From: Chromobacterium subtsugae | GTDB taxonomy: Bacteria; Pseudomonadota; Gammaproteobacteria; Burkholderiales; Chromobacteriaceae | NCBI RefSeq assembly: GCF_001676875.1 | Contig: NZ_JYKA01000021.1 | Location: 25,693 to 89,692, forward strand | Length of the DNA: 64,000 bases | Reading direction: 5' to 3' | Part shown: one piece after another, positions 55,871 through 63,974 of the stretch | Position numbering within the stretch: position 1 is the first letter of the stretch | Layout: every line of letters starts with the position of its first letter | Translations under genes and position numbers: made by a program | Notes under the pieces: generated by a model | The model's database searches: none | Seen by the model: the letters and a program-made list of their open reading frames with translations, nothing else | Told to the model about the DNA's origin: nothing

Positions 55871-57052
55871 TTAACGGCTCAGGTTGGCGGCGATGATGTG
55901 CTTGGCCATGTCGTCGGCGGCGGCGGCCTGCTCCTGGTACACGCGGGTTTCCGCCACCGCGCGCGCCGGCGCTGCGCTGGACAGCTGCGCGCCGCTCTGG
56001 TCCTTGACCTCCACCTCGGCCTGCATCGACAAGCCCACGCGCAGCGGATGCGCCTTCACCTCGGCCGGATCCAACGCCACCCGCACCGGCAGCCGCTGCA
56101 CCACCTTGATCCAGTTGCCGGTGGCGTTCTGGGCCGGCAACAGCGAGAAGGCGCTGCCGGTGCCCGCTCCCATCCCCACCACTTTGCCGTGGTACACCAC
56201 GTCCTTGCCGAACAGATCGGCGCTCAGGGTCACCGGCTGGCCGATGCGCATATGGCGCAGCTGGCTTTCCTTGAAGTTGGCGTCCACCCACAGTTGATCC
56301 AGCGGCACCACCGCCATCAGCGGCGCGCCGACGCTGACGCGCTGCCCCACCTGGGCGCTGCGGCGCGCCACATAGCCGCTCACCGGGGCGACGATGGCGG
56401 TGCGCGCCAGCGCCAGCTCAGCCTCCTTCAATTTGGCCACCGCCTGCACCACCGCCGGATGCTGCTGGATGCCGCCGGCGCCGGACAGCGCGCGGCTGCT
56501 GGCCAGTTGCTCTTGCGTCGAATTCAACGCCGCCTCGGCGGTCTGCACCGTGCCCTGGGCGTGGCGGATTTCCTCGGCCGATACCGCGCCGCTGCCCGTC
56601 AGCTCCTGCCGGCTGGCCAGGTCGGCCTTGGCCCGGGCCAGTTCGGCGGTCTTGCCGGCCACATCGGCGGCGCGGGACGCTTGGGTCGTGTACAGGGTCT
56701 GGGTCTGGCGCACCACCTGCGCCAGCTGCGACTTGGCTTGGTCCACCGCCAGCTTGGCGTCGGACTGGTCCAACTGCACCATCACGCTGCCGGCCTTGAC
56801 GAAATTGGTATCGTCGGCGCGGATCGCCACCACGGTGCCGGCGGTTTGCGGAGTCAGTTGCACCACGTTGCCGGCCACATAGGCGTCGTCGGTGCTTTCC
56901 AGATAGCGGGCGGAAGCGAACCAGTAGCTGCCGTAAGCCACCGCCGACACGGCGAGGCCGGCGGCCAGCATCAGCACCAGGCTCTTGCGGCGGGCCTGCA
57001 GATTGGCGGCGGGTTGGTTGGAGGCCGGCAGGGTGGCGGTTTGAGTGGTCAT
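55871..57052 (-). CDS. emrA: EmrA, periplasmic adaptor of the Emr pump
   Basis: 393 residues, HlyD family. One N-terminal membrane helix (about 28-47), then ESTDDAYVAGNVVQLTPQTAGTV, the lipoyl half, a long coiled-coil hairpin (about 105-215), the second lipoyl half (TAIVAPVSGYVARRSAQVGQRV) and a barrel domain with WVDANFKESQL. ATG at 57052 follows AAAGGAAAA. It links EmrB with the outer-membrane channel EmrC. Confidence 0.95.
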   Translation of the reverse strand: MTTQTATLPASNQPAANLQARRKSLVLMLAAGLAVSAVAYGSYWFASARYLESTDDAYVAGNVVQLTPQTAGTVVAIRADDTNFVKAGSVMVQLDQSDAKLAVDQAKSQLAQVVRQTQTLYTTQASRAADVAGKTAELARAKADLASRQELTGSGAVSAEEIRHAQGTVQTAEAALNSTQEQLASSRALSGAGGIQQHPAVVQAVAKLKEAELALARTAIVAPVSGYVARRSAQVGQRVSVGAPLMAVVPLDQLWVDANFKESQLRHMRIGQPVTLSADLFGKDVVYHGKVVGMGAGTGSAFSLLPAQNATGNWIKVVQRLPVRVALDPAEVKAHPLRVGLSMQAEVEVKDQSGAQLSSAAPARAVAETRVYQEQAAAADDMAKHIIAANLSR

Positions 57053-57083
57053 GTTGTTTTCCTTTGCGCGATGTGAATGAGGT

Positions 57084-58529
57084 TCAGGCTTGCTTGGATT
57101 CGGCGAGGGACAGATCCAGACCGCCCCCCAGCGCATGATTGAGACGGATCGCGGTTTGCAGCCGCAGAGCCTGCAGATCGATGTCCGCGGCCTTCTGCGC
57201 CAGCAGCCGGTCTTCGGCGCCGATCACCGCCAGATAGCTGGACAGGCCCTTGCGATAACGGCTCTGCGCCGCCTGGTCGGCGGATTCGAGCTGGCGCAAC
57301 GCCGCCTCGTGCTGGCCCTGGCGATTGGCCAGCGAGCGCCAGTTGCCGACCTGATCGGCGACATCGCGCAGCGCATCCAGCACCAGTTGGTTGTACAAAG
57401 CCACTTCGGCGTCGTAGTCGGCGTTGCGCAGCGCCAGGCCCGCCCGCAGCCTGCCGGCGTCGAACAGGGGCAGATGGATCGCCGGCCCCAGATTGAAGAT
57501 CTGGCTGCCGCCCTTGAACAGATCGGACGCGTTCAGCGCGTCGCCGCCCACGCCCGCCATCAGGTCGATGTTCGGGTAGAAATCGGCCTTGGCCGCCTGG
57601 ATATCGTGGCTGGCGGCCTCGAGACGCAGCTTTTGCGCCGCCACCTCCGGCCGCCGGGCCAGCAAATCGCTTTCCAGCCGGGCGGGCAGGCGCAGCTCGC
57701 CGCCCATCTTCAGCGTCGGCCGGGCCAGAGCCTCGCCAGCGGCCGGATCCATTCCCGCCAGCACCGCCAGCCGGTGCCGCAGCAGCACCGCCTGGTTGCC
57801 CAGCGCCTCCACGTCCGCCCGGGCCATCGACACCGACGCGCCGGACTGTTTCAGCTCCACGTCCGAATCCAGGCCAGCCTTGAGCCGCGACTCGCGCAGC
57901 GCCACTTCGCGCTCCCGCAGCTGCACGCGCTGTTCCGCCAGCGCTTTTTGCTGCTCCAGCCGGGCCAGTTCGACATAGCTCTGGCTGACCGAGCTGGCCA
58001 GCGCCAAGCCCACGGCCTGCGCCTCCAGCCGGGCCGCGTCGCGGCGGTTCAGCTCGGACAGGGTGCGTTCGCGGTTGCGGCCCCAGAAATCGAACTCATA
58101 GTGGAAATCCAGCCCCAGCTCGACCGAGTTGTAGCTGCTGCCGGCCAGCGGCGCCGGGAAGGCGCCATGCGCGCTGAAACGATGGCGCGACGCCACGCCG
58201 TTCAGATCCAGCTGCGGCCCTTCGGCTGCGCTTTGTCCGGCCAGGAAGGCCCCGGCTCGCTCCAGCCTGGCTTGCGCCTGAATCATCGTGGGAGAGGCGC
58301 TCAGCGCGCGCTGGATCAGATCGGACAATTGCGCATCCTGGAAGCGTCCCCACCAGGCGGCCTCTGGCCAGGCCGCTTGCTCAGCGACCGCCGCCGCCGC
58401 CGACGCCGCGCCCAGCTTGAGCGTTTCCGCGGCCAGCGGCCGCGCTTGCGGCGCCAGGCCATGATCGCTGGCGCAGCCTGCCAGCAGCAGGCTGGCGCAC
58501 AGCGTGGTCAACCACAGTTTCTTGTTCAT
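57084..58529 (-). CDS. emrC: EmrC, outer-membrane efflux lipoprotein (NodT/OprM family)
   Basis: 481 residues. The lipobox LLLAGC gives a lipidated Cys at residue 19. The fold shows the duplicated OprM pattern: WWGRFQDAQLSDLIQRAL, LDFHYEFDFWGRNRERTLSELNRRDAARLE, and HLPLFDAGRLRAGLALRNADYD. It forms the outer-membrane exit for EmrAB. The order emrR-emrC-emrA-emrB matches the C. violaceum emr locus. A nine-base inverted repeat precedes the start. Confidence 0.94.
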   Translation of the reverse strand: MNKKLWLTTLCASLLLAGCASDHGLAPQARPLAAETLKLGAASAAAAVAEQAAWPEAAWWGRFQDAQLSDLIQRALSASPTMIQAQARLERAGAFLAGQSAAEGPQLDLNGVASRHRFSAHGAFPAPLAGSSYNSVELGLDFHYEFDFWGRNRERTLSELNRRDAARLEAQAVGLALASSVSQSYVELARLEQQKALAEQRVQLREREVALRESRLKAGLDSDVELKQSGASVSMARADVEALGNQAVLLRHRLAVLAGMDPAAGEALARPTLKMGGELRLPARLESDLLARRPEVAAQKLRLEAASHDIQAAKADFYPNIDLMAGVGGDALNASDLFKGGSQIFNLGPAIHLPLFDAGRLRAGLALRNADYDAEVALYNQLVLDALRDVADQVGNWRSLANRQGQHEAALRQLESADQAAQSRYRKGLSSYLAVIGAEDRLLAQKAADIDLQALRLQTAIRLNHALGGGLDLSLAESKQA

Positions 58530-58546
58530 GTTCGCCTCCTGATCCT

Positions 58547-58571
58547 TGCCATGGCTTTTACTGCCATGGCA
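58547..58571. promoter_or_regulatory. Probable EmrR operator before emrC
   Basis: TGCCATGGC-TTTTACT-GCCATGGCA: perfect 9-base arms, each itself containing the palindrome GCCATGGC. It lies 18 bases upstream of the emrC start in the 62-base emrR-emrC gap. Size and symmetry fit a MarR-family dimer site. Confidence 0.7.
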
Positions 58572-58591
58572 GGGATTCAGTTAAAAAAAAT

Positions 58592-59065
58592 TCAGGGGTT
58601 GAGATTCGCGCTCAGCTGCGCCAACAAACGTCTCAGCGCCGCGAAATCGTCGGGGTGGAAGTTGACCAGCGCCCGGTTGAGCACCTCCACCGCCGCGTCC
58701 ACCAGCTCCGGCCGCAGCTGCCGGCAGATGCTGGTGGGCTTGACCAGCACCACGCGCCGGTCATCCTTGCTGCGCAGACGGTGGATGAAGCCCTTCTCCT
58801 CCAGGCGATCCAGCATCCGGGTCATCGACCCGGTATCGCATTCCAGCTGCCGGCACAGATCCGAGGCGCTGCGAACCTCGCCGCTCAGCACCCTCATCAA
58901 CACCTTCCATTGCGCGGCGGTGAGTTCGAGCGGCTCCATGCGCTGGTCGATCTGCCGCAGCAGCTGGTGGTGCAGACTGGCGATCTGCTGGCCCAGGCTG
59001 GTGTCGATGCGGTAGGTTTCCGCGCTGTAAGGGGTGAAGAGCGGCGAGGTCGCTGCGTGTTCCAT
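58592..59065 (-). CDS. emrR: EmrR, MarR-family repressor of emrCAB
   Basis: 157 residues. The winged helix includes ELTAAQWKVLMRVLSGEVRSASDLCRQLECDTGSMTRMLD at about 48-87 and the wing RLRSKDDRRVVLVKPT. Terminal helices form the dimer. Directly upstream of emrC in the same direction, as in C. violaceum, where EmrR represses emrCAB and is relieved by small aromatic ligands such as salicylate. ATG at 59065 follows GGAAAGGAAA. Its start is only 16 bases from the stop of the DUF2165 gene, so it may be co-transcribed with the genes to its right. Confidence 0.9.
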   Translation of the reverse strand: MEHAATSPLFTPYSAETYRIDTSLGQQIASLHHQLLRQIDQRMEPLELTAAQWKVLMRVLSGEVRSASDLCRQLECDTGSMTRMLDRLEEKGFIHRLRSKDDRRVVLVKPTSICRQLRPELVDAAVEVLNRALVNFHPDDFAALRRLLAQLSANLNP

Positions 59066-59081
59066 GGACTTTCCTTTCCAA

Positions 59082-59600
59082 TCAGAGCGTTTTGCCGGCT
59101 TCGGACGGCAAACCGCTTTGGACATACAGCAGAGACGACAGCGTGATCAGGATCAGCGTCATGTGCACCACCTGCACCGCGCCTTGCTTGATCCAGTAGC
59201 CGAACCACAGGCCGCCGCAGGCGAACCACAGCCACAGCAACAGGAAGCAGGACAACGCGGCGATGGCCACCACCCTGGCCTGGCGGAATCGGCGCAGCTC
59301 ATTGCTGACCACCGCGCGGGCAAAGGCCAGCGCCGCCGCCCACAATCCGGCGGCCACGCACAGCTGGAAGCCGATCACCGCGTGCAGCAGGCTGGGCACC
59401 CATTTGGCCGGCCAGGCATGCCAGACCAGGCCCTGCCCCAGTTGATGATCCATCGACAGCAAATCCATCGACAGCATGTGGCCCAGCAGTACCTGGTTGG
59501 TGCCCGGATCGGTGATGTTGTTGAACACCGCGATGCTGAGCCAGGCGGCGAGGCCGGCCAGCAGCAGCAGGCGGCTGATTGCGGCAATGCGAATAGACAT
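59082..59600 (-). CDS. DUF2165 small integral membrane protein
   Basis: 172 residues, four membrane segments (about 7-27, 67-90, 105-125 and 137-157). It carries the DUF2165 pattern FNNITDPGTNQVLLGHMLSMD after the first segment, followed by HQLGQGLVWHAWP. Function of the family unknown. ATG at 59600 follows GGAAA; its end is 16 bases from emrR and its start 10 bases from the HAD gene, so it belongs to the same run. Could be a membrane partner for export or sensing of the product of the run. Confidence 0.82.
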   Translation of the reverse strand: MSIRIAAISRLLLLAGLAAWLSIAVFNNITDPGTNQVLLGHMLSMDLLSMDHQLGQGLVWHAWPAKWVPSLLHAVIGFQLCVAAGLWAAALAFARAVVSNELRRFRQARVVAIAALSCFLLLWLWFACGGLWFGYWIKQGAVQVVHMTLILITLSSLLYVQSGLPSEAGKTL

Positions 59601-59610
59601 GACGGTTTCC

Positions 59611-60294
59611 TTAGAAAGAAACGGAAGGCTTGAGCACCGGCCAACCGCGTTGATTGGCCGCGCGCACCAGTTCCGGATCGCGGGCCACCACCGATGGGTG
59701 GCCGACGGTTTCCAGCAATGGCAAGTCGGAAATGTGGTCGCCGTAGCCGTAGCAGACGGCGGCATCGGAGCCGCAACGCGCCAGGAAGGCCAGTACCGCG
59801 GCCTGCTTGCCGGCGCCTATGGTCTGCGGCGACAGCAGTTCGCCGGAGTAGCGCCCGTTTCTGACCTCCAGGCGGTTGGCCAGCACATGGCGCACTCCCA
59901 GCGCCTCCGCCAGCGGCTGCAGGATGTCCACCGACGAGCCGGAAACGAAGACCGGCTCGACGCCATGGTCGATATGTCTTTGCAGGGCGTTCAGCGCCGG
60001 GCGGATGTAAAAGCCATCCCGGCTCGACACTTCGGCGAACCACGCCTTGGCGGCGGCGGCCAGTTGCTCGGGCGCATGGCCGGCAAACTCGCGGAAGAAG
60101 GCGCGATTCACCTCGCTGCGGTCGCAGCCGCAATCCAGCAGGTCCTGCAGCCGGCGGCGGGCGCGCCATTCCTGCAGGCGGCCCAGCACGGGGCCGAAGC
60201 GGCGCAGAAAGTAGTAGCGGCGAAAGCTGAACATGCTTTTCATATCGATCAGCGTTTCGTCGACATCGAAAAACGCGAAGCGGGCAGTATCCAT
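59611..60294 (-). CDS. HAD-IB family phosphatase
   Basis: 227 residues. Motif I is FFDVDETL with the nucleophile D10 and general acid D12, motif II the Ser in VFVSGSSVD, then a Lys in GAGKQAAV, and motif III GYGDHISDLPLL with the metal-binding Asp pair. The cap domain of HAD-IB (SerB-like) lies between. It removes phosphate from a small molecule. Its partner gene encodes an AfsA-type hotdog protein; in A-factor synthesis a phosphatase acts after the AfsA step, so a butyrolactone-like intermediate is a plausible substrate (inference). ATG at 60294 follows GGAG. Confidence 0.88.
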   Translation of the reverse strand: MDTARFAFFDVDETLIDMKSMFSFRRYYFLRRFGPVLGRLQEWRARRRLQDLLDCGCDRSEVNRAFFREFAGHAPEQLAAAAKAWFAEVSSRDGFYIRPALNALQRHIDHGVEPVFVSGSSVDILQPLAEALGVRHVLANRLEVRNGRYSGELLSPQTIGAGKQAAVLAFLARCGSDAAVCYGYGDHISDLPLLETVGHPSVVARDPELVRAANQRGWPVLKPSVSF

Positions 60295-60348
60295 ATCAGG
60301 CTCCACGGGCCAGCCAAACCGGCCCCGGGTCGGTTGCGGGATGGGCGG

Positions 60349-61137
60349 TCAGGCAGCCAGCGCCTTGGCTTCGGCCGGGGCCAGGCTCAACGCCTGGCGC
60401 GCCTCTTCCAGAACCGCGTTCAGCGCTTTCTCAGCCAGCTGCCTCTCGCGGGGCGCCAGATAGGCATCGTCAAAGACCGCGAACTTGACCGCCATGCTGG
60501 CCGCCGGCTTGCCGTTCTGCCACACCTCCATGTTCGCGCTGAAGTTGTAGCGGCCGGGGCGCGGCTGCTCGCTGGTCAGCACCGTGTAGCGGATGCTGGC
60601 CGGCAGCGGGAAGGCGAACTCGAGGAAGCTCATATTCATTTCGTTGATCACGAAATAACGTTTGGACGGCGCATTCTCATCCAGGCAATGCGCTTCGGTG
60701 GTGGCGATGAACATCTGGCGGCAAGCCTCGGTCAAGACCATGCCCTGCACATGGAACCCGGTCAGATGGTCCAGCAGCAGTTCGCCATGCGCGTCGAGCA
60801 GCAGGTCGGCCTCGAAGTGATGGGCATCGACCCGGCGCGGCGTCGAAATCAGGATGTTCTCCGCCTTGTGCTTGTGGGAGAGCGCGCGGCCGGCCGGCGC
60901 TTCGCAGCTCCACAGCCGCCAGTGCGACAATTCCTCAAGCAGGCCGAGGCTGCTGCCCAGCGCGTACACTTGGTCGCGCTGCGCCTGGTTCAGTCCCTGG
61001 CCGGCCACCAGGCGGCTGCCCCTCAGCTCCTCCAGCTGGTTGCTGCGCAGCTGCGCCAGCAAGGTTCCCAGCGTTTGCACGCCTTCCAGTTGCGCGAAAG
61101 TGGCGAATTCGTCGGCTACGATCAGTTGAATGGTCAT
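60349..61137 (-). CDS. AfsA-type (A-factor biosynthesis hotdog domain) protein
   Basis: 262 residues. The central block follows the AfsA hotdog pattern: ALSHKHKAENILIST at 85-99, then RRVDAHHFEADLLLDA, then a helix GFHVQGMVLTEACRQMFIA at 127-145 with the conserved acidic-x-x-RQ, and NEMNMSFLEFAFP. AfsA joins a beta-keto acyl chain to dihydroxyacetone phosphate, the first committed step to gamma-butyrolactone signals in Streptomyces. Only one clear hotdog repeat is seen, against two in Streptomyces AfsA, with a variable N-terminal third. The assignment is by pattern; a related thioesterase-like role is possible. Confidence 0.68.
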   Translation of the reverse strand: MTIQLIVADEFATFAQLEGVQTLGTLLAQLRSNQLEELRGSRLVAGQGLNQAQRDQVYALGSSLGLLEELSHWRLWSCEAPAGRALSHKHKAENILISTPRRVDAHHFEADLLLDAHGELLLDHLTGFHVQGMVLTEACRQMFIATTEAHCLDENAPSKRYFVINEMNMSFLEFAFPLPASIRYTVLTSEQPRPGRYNFSANMEVWQNGKPAASMAVKFAVFDDAYLAPRERQLAEKALNAVLEEARQALSLAPAEAKALAA

Positions 61138-61215
61138 ATTGATTTTTCCTCTTTTATTTCAAATTCTTACAGTTGATTTTTTTTGGAATGAAAACGGTTC
61201 ACATTGTCTACTGGC

Positions 61216-61800
61216 TCAGGCGGTCAAACGCTCGACGACCCAGCTGTCATGCAGCCATTTTTCGGTCTGGCGCTGCGCCCTGAGGAAATCCCACACCACA
61301 TCCCGTTCGAAAGTCAGCACCTGGCCTTGCGCGCCGACTATCACCCAGAAATAGCGGCCATCCTTGCTATTGCGGCATTTCACCTTCATGCCGGTCAGCG
61401 TCCGGGCGCTCTTGCCGCCGTGGCCGTCATCGACCAGGAACATCTCGCCATGCGGCTTGATCCACTGCAGCGACAAGCCATCGATCAGATCGGGCGCATG
61501 CTCGTCCAGATAAGCCACTGCATGCCGATATGCCTCGCGCTCGTCGGGCAGCGCCGCGGAAATCAGGTCTTGCGCAAAATGCGTGGCCCCCAGCAAGCCG
61601 CCCTCTTCCGCGATAAGCAAGCTGAAATGCTCGCCGCCCAGACCCGTGTTCAATCCATCTTCGCGCTCATAGCGCAGGTGCCAGGCGGAGCGGCCATCCA
61701 CGCGGACTTGCTGAACCTTGGCCAAGCTGTCAAAACCTGCCGGCGGCGTCAGCCACTCGCCAACCGAAGCGGGCAGGACATGTTGCAGAAGTGCTTGCAT
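61216..61800 (-). CDS. Unrecognised 194-residue protein heading the AfsA/HAD/emr run
   Basis: 194 residues, soluble. I do not recognise the family. N-terminal MQALLQHVLPASVGEWLTPP, a middle FSLLIAEEGGLLGATHFAQDL, LSLQWIKPHGEMFLVDDGHG and C-terminal FWVIVGAQGQVLTFERDVVWDFLRAQRQTEKWLHDSWV. ATG at 61800 has GGAGA at -8. It is the first gene of the collinear run and lies 112 bases downstream of a 16-base palindrome also found before the marR gene at 62864-63400. Its position suggests an enzyme or binding protein in the same pathway as the AfsA and HAD proteins. Confidence 0.75.
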   Translation of the reverse strand: MQALLQHVLPASVGEWLTPPAGFDSLAKVQQVRVDGRSAWHLRYEREDGLNTGLGGEHFSLLIAEEGGLLGATHFAQDLISAALPDEREAYRHAVAYLDEHAPDLIDGLSLQWIKPHGEMFLVDDGHGGKSARTLTGMKVKCRNSKDGRYFWVIVGAQGQVLTFERDVVWDFLRAQRQTEKWLHDSWVVERLTA

Positions 61801-61911
61801 CGTGTTTCTCCAGGGGTGATAAGAAAATTGAAAACTCGATTCCATCCAGGCCAATGCCAGCGCGTCGCCCTGCCGCTGGTCGGCTGCCTCAACAGTATTT
61901 AGCTAATAACA

Positions 61912-61927
61912 ATTTAGCATGCTAAAT
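61912..61927. promoter_or_regulatory. MarR-type operator, site A
   Basis: ATTTAGCATGCTAAAT, a perfect 16-base palindrome 112 bases upstream of the 194-residue gene; a shorter related dyad TTAGCTAA is at 61899-61906. Same sequence except for the two central bases as sites B and C. Confidence 0.82.
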
Positions 61928-61942
61928 ATAATCCCTAAATAA

Positions 61943-61959
61943 AGGCCGCACTGCGGCCT
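61943..61959. terminator. Short hairpin next to site A
   Basis: AGGCCGC-ACT-GCGGCCT, 7-base stem, followed on the minus strand by TTATTT. It may stop transcripts coming from the right before the operator and promoter of the run. Confidence 0.5.
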
Positions 61960-62863
61960 GGCCGATGTATGACTGTTCATGCGGCAGCAAACGCCTGCTT
62001 GATCAGTCTACGCAGATAATGCTGACTCACGATCCGAGCACTGCCAAACGCTGAGCCCACCTTGTGTCTCAGCTCATGATCATAGGATATTTTCTCAGCT
62101 ATCATTTAGCAAGCTAAATAATTCATAGACAGAACTTTGCATCTCAAGCTGTTACCAATTTGCATCATACTACCCAAAACAAATTTTAAAAATCATTAAA
62201 ATTCAAATAGTTAAAAAGATTAAATGACATTGCCATTTTTAACACAACATTCAAAAATGGCTTGAGCAGAATGTTTCCGATCGCAACCTCTGCAACATGT
62301 CCCTTCCCTTTTACCCCGCGGACGCGCAACCCCTCATAGCGCCGCAAGCGGCAGGATTGGCGCAACGCAACGTCCATGGCGCGTCGGCATGCCGACGATG
62401 AGGGAAGACAAAAGCGGGAAGGAGACACCGGAAACGCAAAGAAGGGATCCGCTCGATGGCCAACCAGCGAATCATGGACACGCGAAGTGAAGAGGCTAAG
62501 CGATTGGGGACGCGAAGCAAACGAGTGAATCGAGGCGGACGTTCACATGCGGCGCCTCGCTTACCACTCGACGGCATAGATGAAGCGCCGACATTCGACC
62601 AAGGCGCCAAGGCCTTAGCATTGACCAGATACGGTCTGGTCGGGATCGCGTCATTGCCGTCACGGCAAAGCGGTGATGGGAATCACGCCAGGATAGCGGC
62701 GGCCGGCAGTGGCGGCGTCAAAGGCCGCGGGCGACTCTTGACCAGGATATTTCAACAGCAGGAAGCGGGCGGCTGGACCACCCAGCCCTGAAGCGCAGCT
62801 TGCCAAGCAAGGCATACAGACCCATCCATGCCCTTTGCACGCCTCCCGGCGGCGCAATGAACA
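61960..62863. other. Gene-poor stretch, partly AT-rich
   Basis: About 900 bases without a convincing gene. The part 62100-62275 is strongly AT-rich and contains site B and an inverted repeat GCCATTTTT / AAAAATGGC (62232-62261). The part 62300-62860 returns to high GC and has overlapping open frames on both strands, for example 62456-62791 (+) and 62311-62610 (-); none has family resemblance that I recognise, and they may belong to an old repeat or decayed gene. Confidence 0.5.
62104..62119. promoter_or_regulatory. MarR-type operator, site B
   Basis: ATTTAGCAAGCTAAAT, perfect arms around a central AA, in AT-rich DNA about 190 bases from site A. No gene starts next to it. It may act with site A by looping or mark an unseen transcript. 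Confidence 0.7.
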
Positions 62864-63400
62864 TCAATTCGACAGCGCAGCGGCTTCCCGAGCAGACTCG
62901 GCGTGACTCAACGCTTGAGTCAAGCGCGCCATCAACTCGCATAGTTGCAGACGATCGGCCGTGTTGAAATCACTCATCAAGCGCGCCACCCACAAATAGT
63001 GATCAGGCAGCACCTGCGCCAGCAAGGTCTCTCCCTCCGGCAGCAAGCGCACGATCCAGGCTCGCCTATCATTGGCGTCTTGTTCGCGCCGGCATAGATC
63101 CGATCTTTCCATGCGATCGATGATGCCTGTCATCGTAGGAGAGGAGACGCTGACGCCTTCCGCCAACTTCCCCAGGCCCAAGCCGGACGGATTGCGCTTT
63201 AGCAGCAGCAAAACAAAGAATTTGGTCTGCGACAGGCCATGGCGAGCCAGATTAGCCTCAAACGCCAGCATCATGTCGCTGGTCGCCTTGGCGACCTGCA
63301 ACCAAGTCTGCACCCCCTCCAGGTCCGGGTTATGGTATTCCTTGGCAAACTTGGACAAGGTTTCGAAACTGGGCAGGTCTTTCAACTCAAACATAGTCAT
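62864..63400 (-). CDS. MarR-family regulator with its own operator
   Basis: 178 residues. The winged helix covers about 55-125: HGLSQTKFFVLLLLKRNPSG, GLGKLAEGVSVSSPTMTGIIDRMERSDL, then the wing with DANDRRAWIVRL. A longer N-terminal helix region (FETLSKFAKEYHNPDLEGVQTWLQ) than in EmrR. ATG at 63400 is used; a second ATG two codons on is possible. Site C lies 33 bases upstream, indicating autoregulation, and sites A and B indicate that it also controls the 194-residue/AfsA/HAD run. Lower GC than most neighbours upstream of the gene. Confidence 0.9.
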   Translation of the reverse strand: MTMFELKDLPSFETLSKFAKEYHNPDLEGVQTWLQVAKATSDMMLAFEANLARHGLSQTKFFVLLLLKRNPSGLGLGKLAEGVSVSSPTMTGIIDRMERSDLCRREQDANDRRAWIVRLLPEGETLLAQVLPDHYLWVARLMSDFNTADRLQLCELMARLTQALSHAESAREAAALSN

Positions 63401-63432
63401 GATTTACACACCAAATTAATATGGCGCCTCAA

Positions 63433-63448
63433 ATTTAGCAGGCTAAAT
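63433..63448. promoter_or_regulatory. MarR-type operator, site C
   Basis: ATTTAGCAGGCTAAAT, arms identical to sites A and B, 33 bases before the marR start at 63400. Expected to mediate autoregulation. Confidence 0.82.
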
Positions 63449-63838
63449 ATATATAGTCAAATAGAGTATTTGTTTATCATTCCCTGCCGCTGAAGCCGCC
63501 CTCCTTCGCCGAACGAACGACAGCTTGCTCACCTGGATCGCCAAACCCCTCTCGTCAGCCTGGCGCATACATCGGCATGCGACAAGCTTGCAATCGTAGG
63601 CCCGACAATGGAAGCCAATCATACAATCCAAATATCCGGCCGTAGAGCAGAACCTGAACTTTATGACTAAATAATTATATTATTTCCACATAAATCTGCA
63701 AAAAATAGCACAACCCGCACTATTAAATATCACAACGCAGCACAAAACCATGCACACGACTGGCGCCTAGCCGCACCAGCTGAAGCGTTGAAACAAGGCC
63801 CGCGATCGGGCAAGCGGCACGTCGACTGCCCAGTCAAA

Positions 63839-63860
63839 GCCCGCCAGGCGCCTGGCGGGC
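63839..63860. terminator. Perfect GC palindrome near the window end
   Basis: GCCCGCCAGGC-GCCTGGCGGGC, 22 bases, followed on the minus strand by TTTGAC. It may terminate a gene that enters from the right. Confidence 0.5.
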
Positions 63861-63974
63861 AGCGGGATGCGCCCCCTCGCGGGGACTGGCGGATGGGCAG
63901 CGGCGACGGACGGTCGCCGCGGGGGAACGGGGAGAGGACGGCAAGGTCGAAACGGCGCCGCCCGGCGGGCGGGG

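Noticed and set aside
62311..62610. Minus-strand frame of 99 codons (Arg/Ala/Pro/Cys-rich)
   Set aside because: No ribosome site or motif. Possibly part of a repeated non-coding element, but this cannot be shown here.
62456..62791. Plus-strand frame of 111 codons with AAGGGA before its ATG
   Set aside because: Composition is only moderately protein-like, it overlaps frames on the other strand, and I see no domain; kept as part of the gene-poor region.
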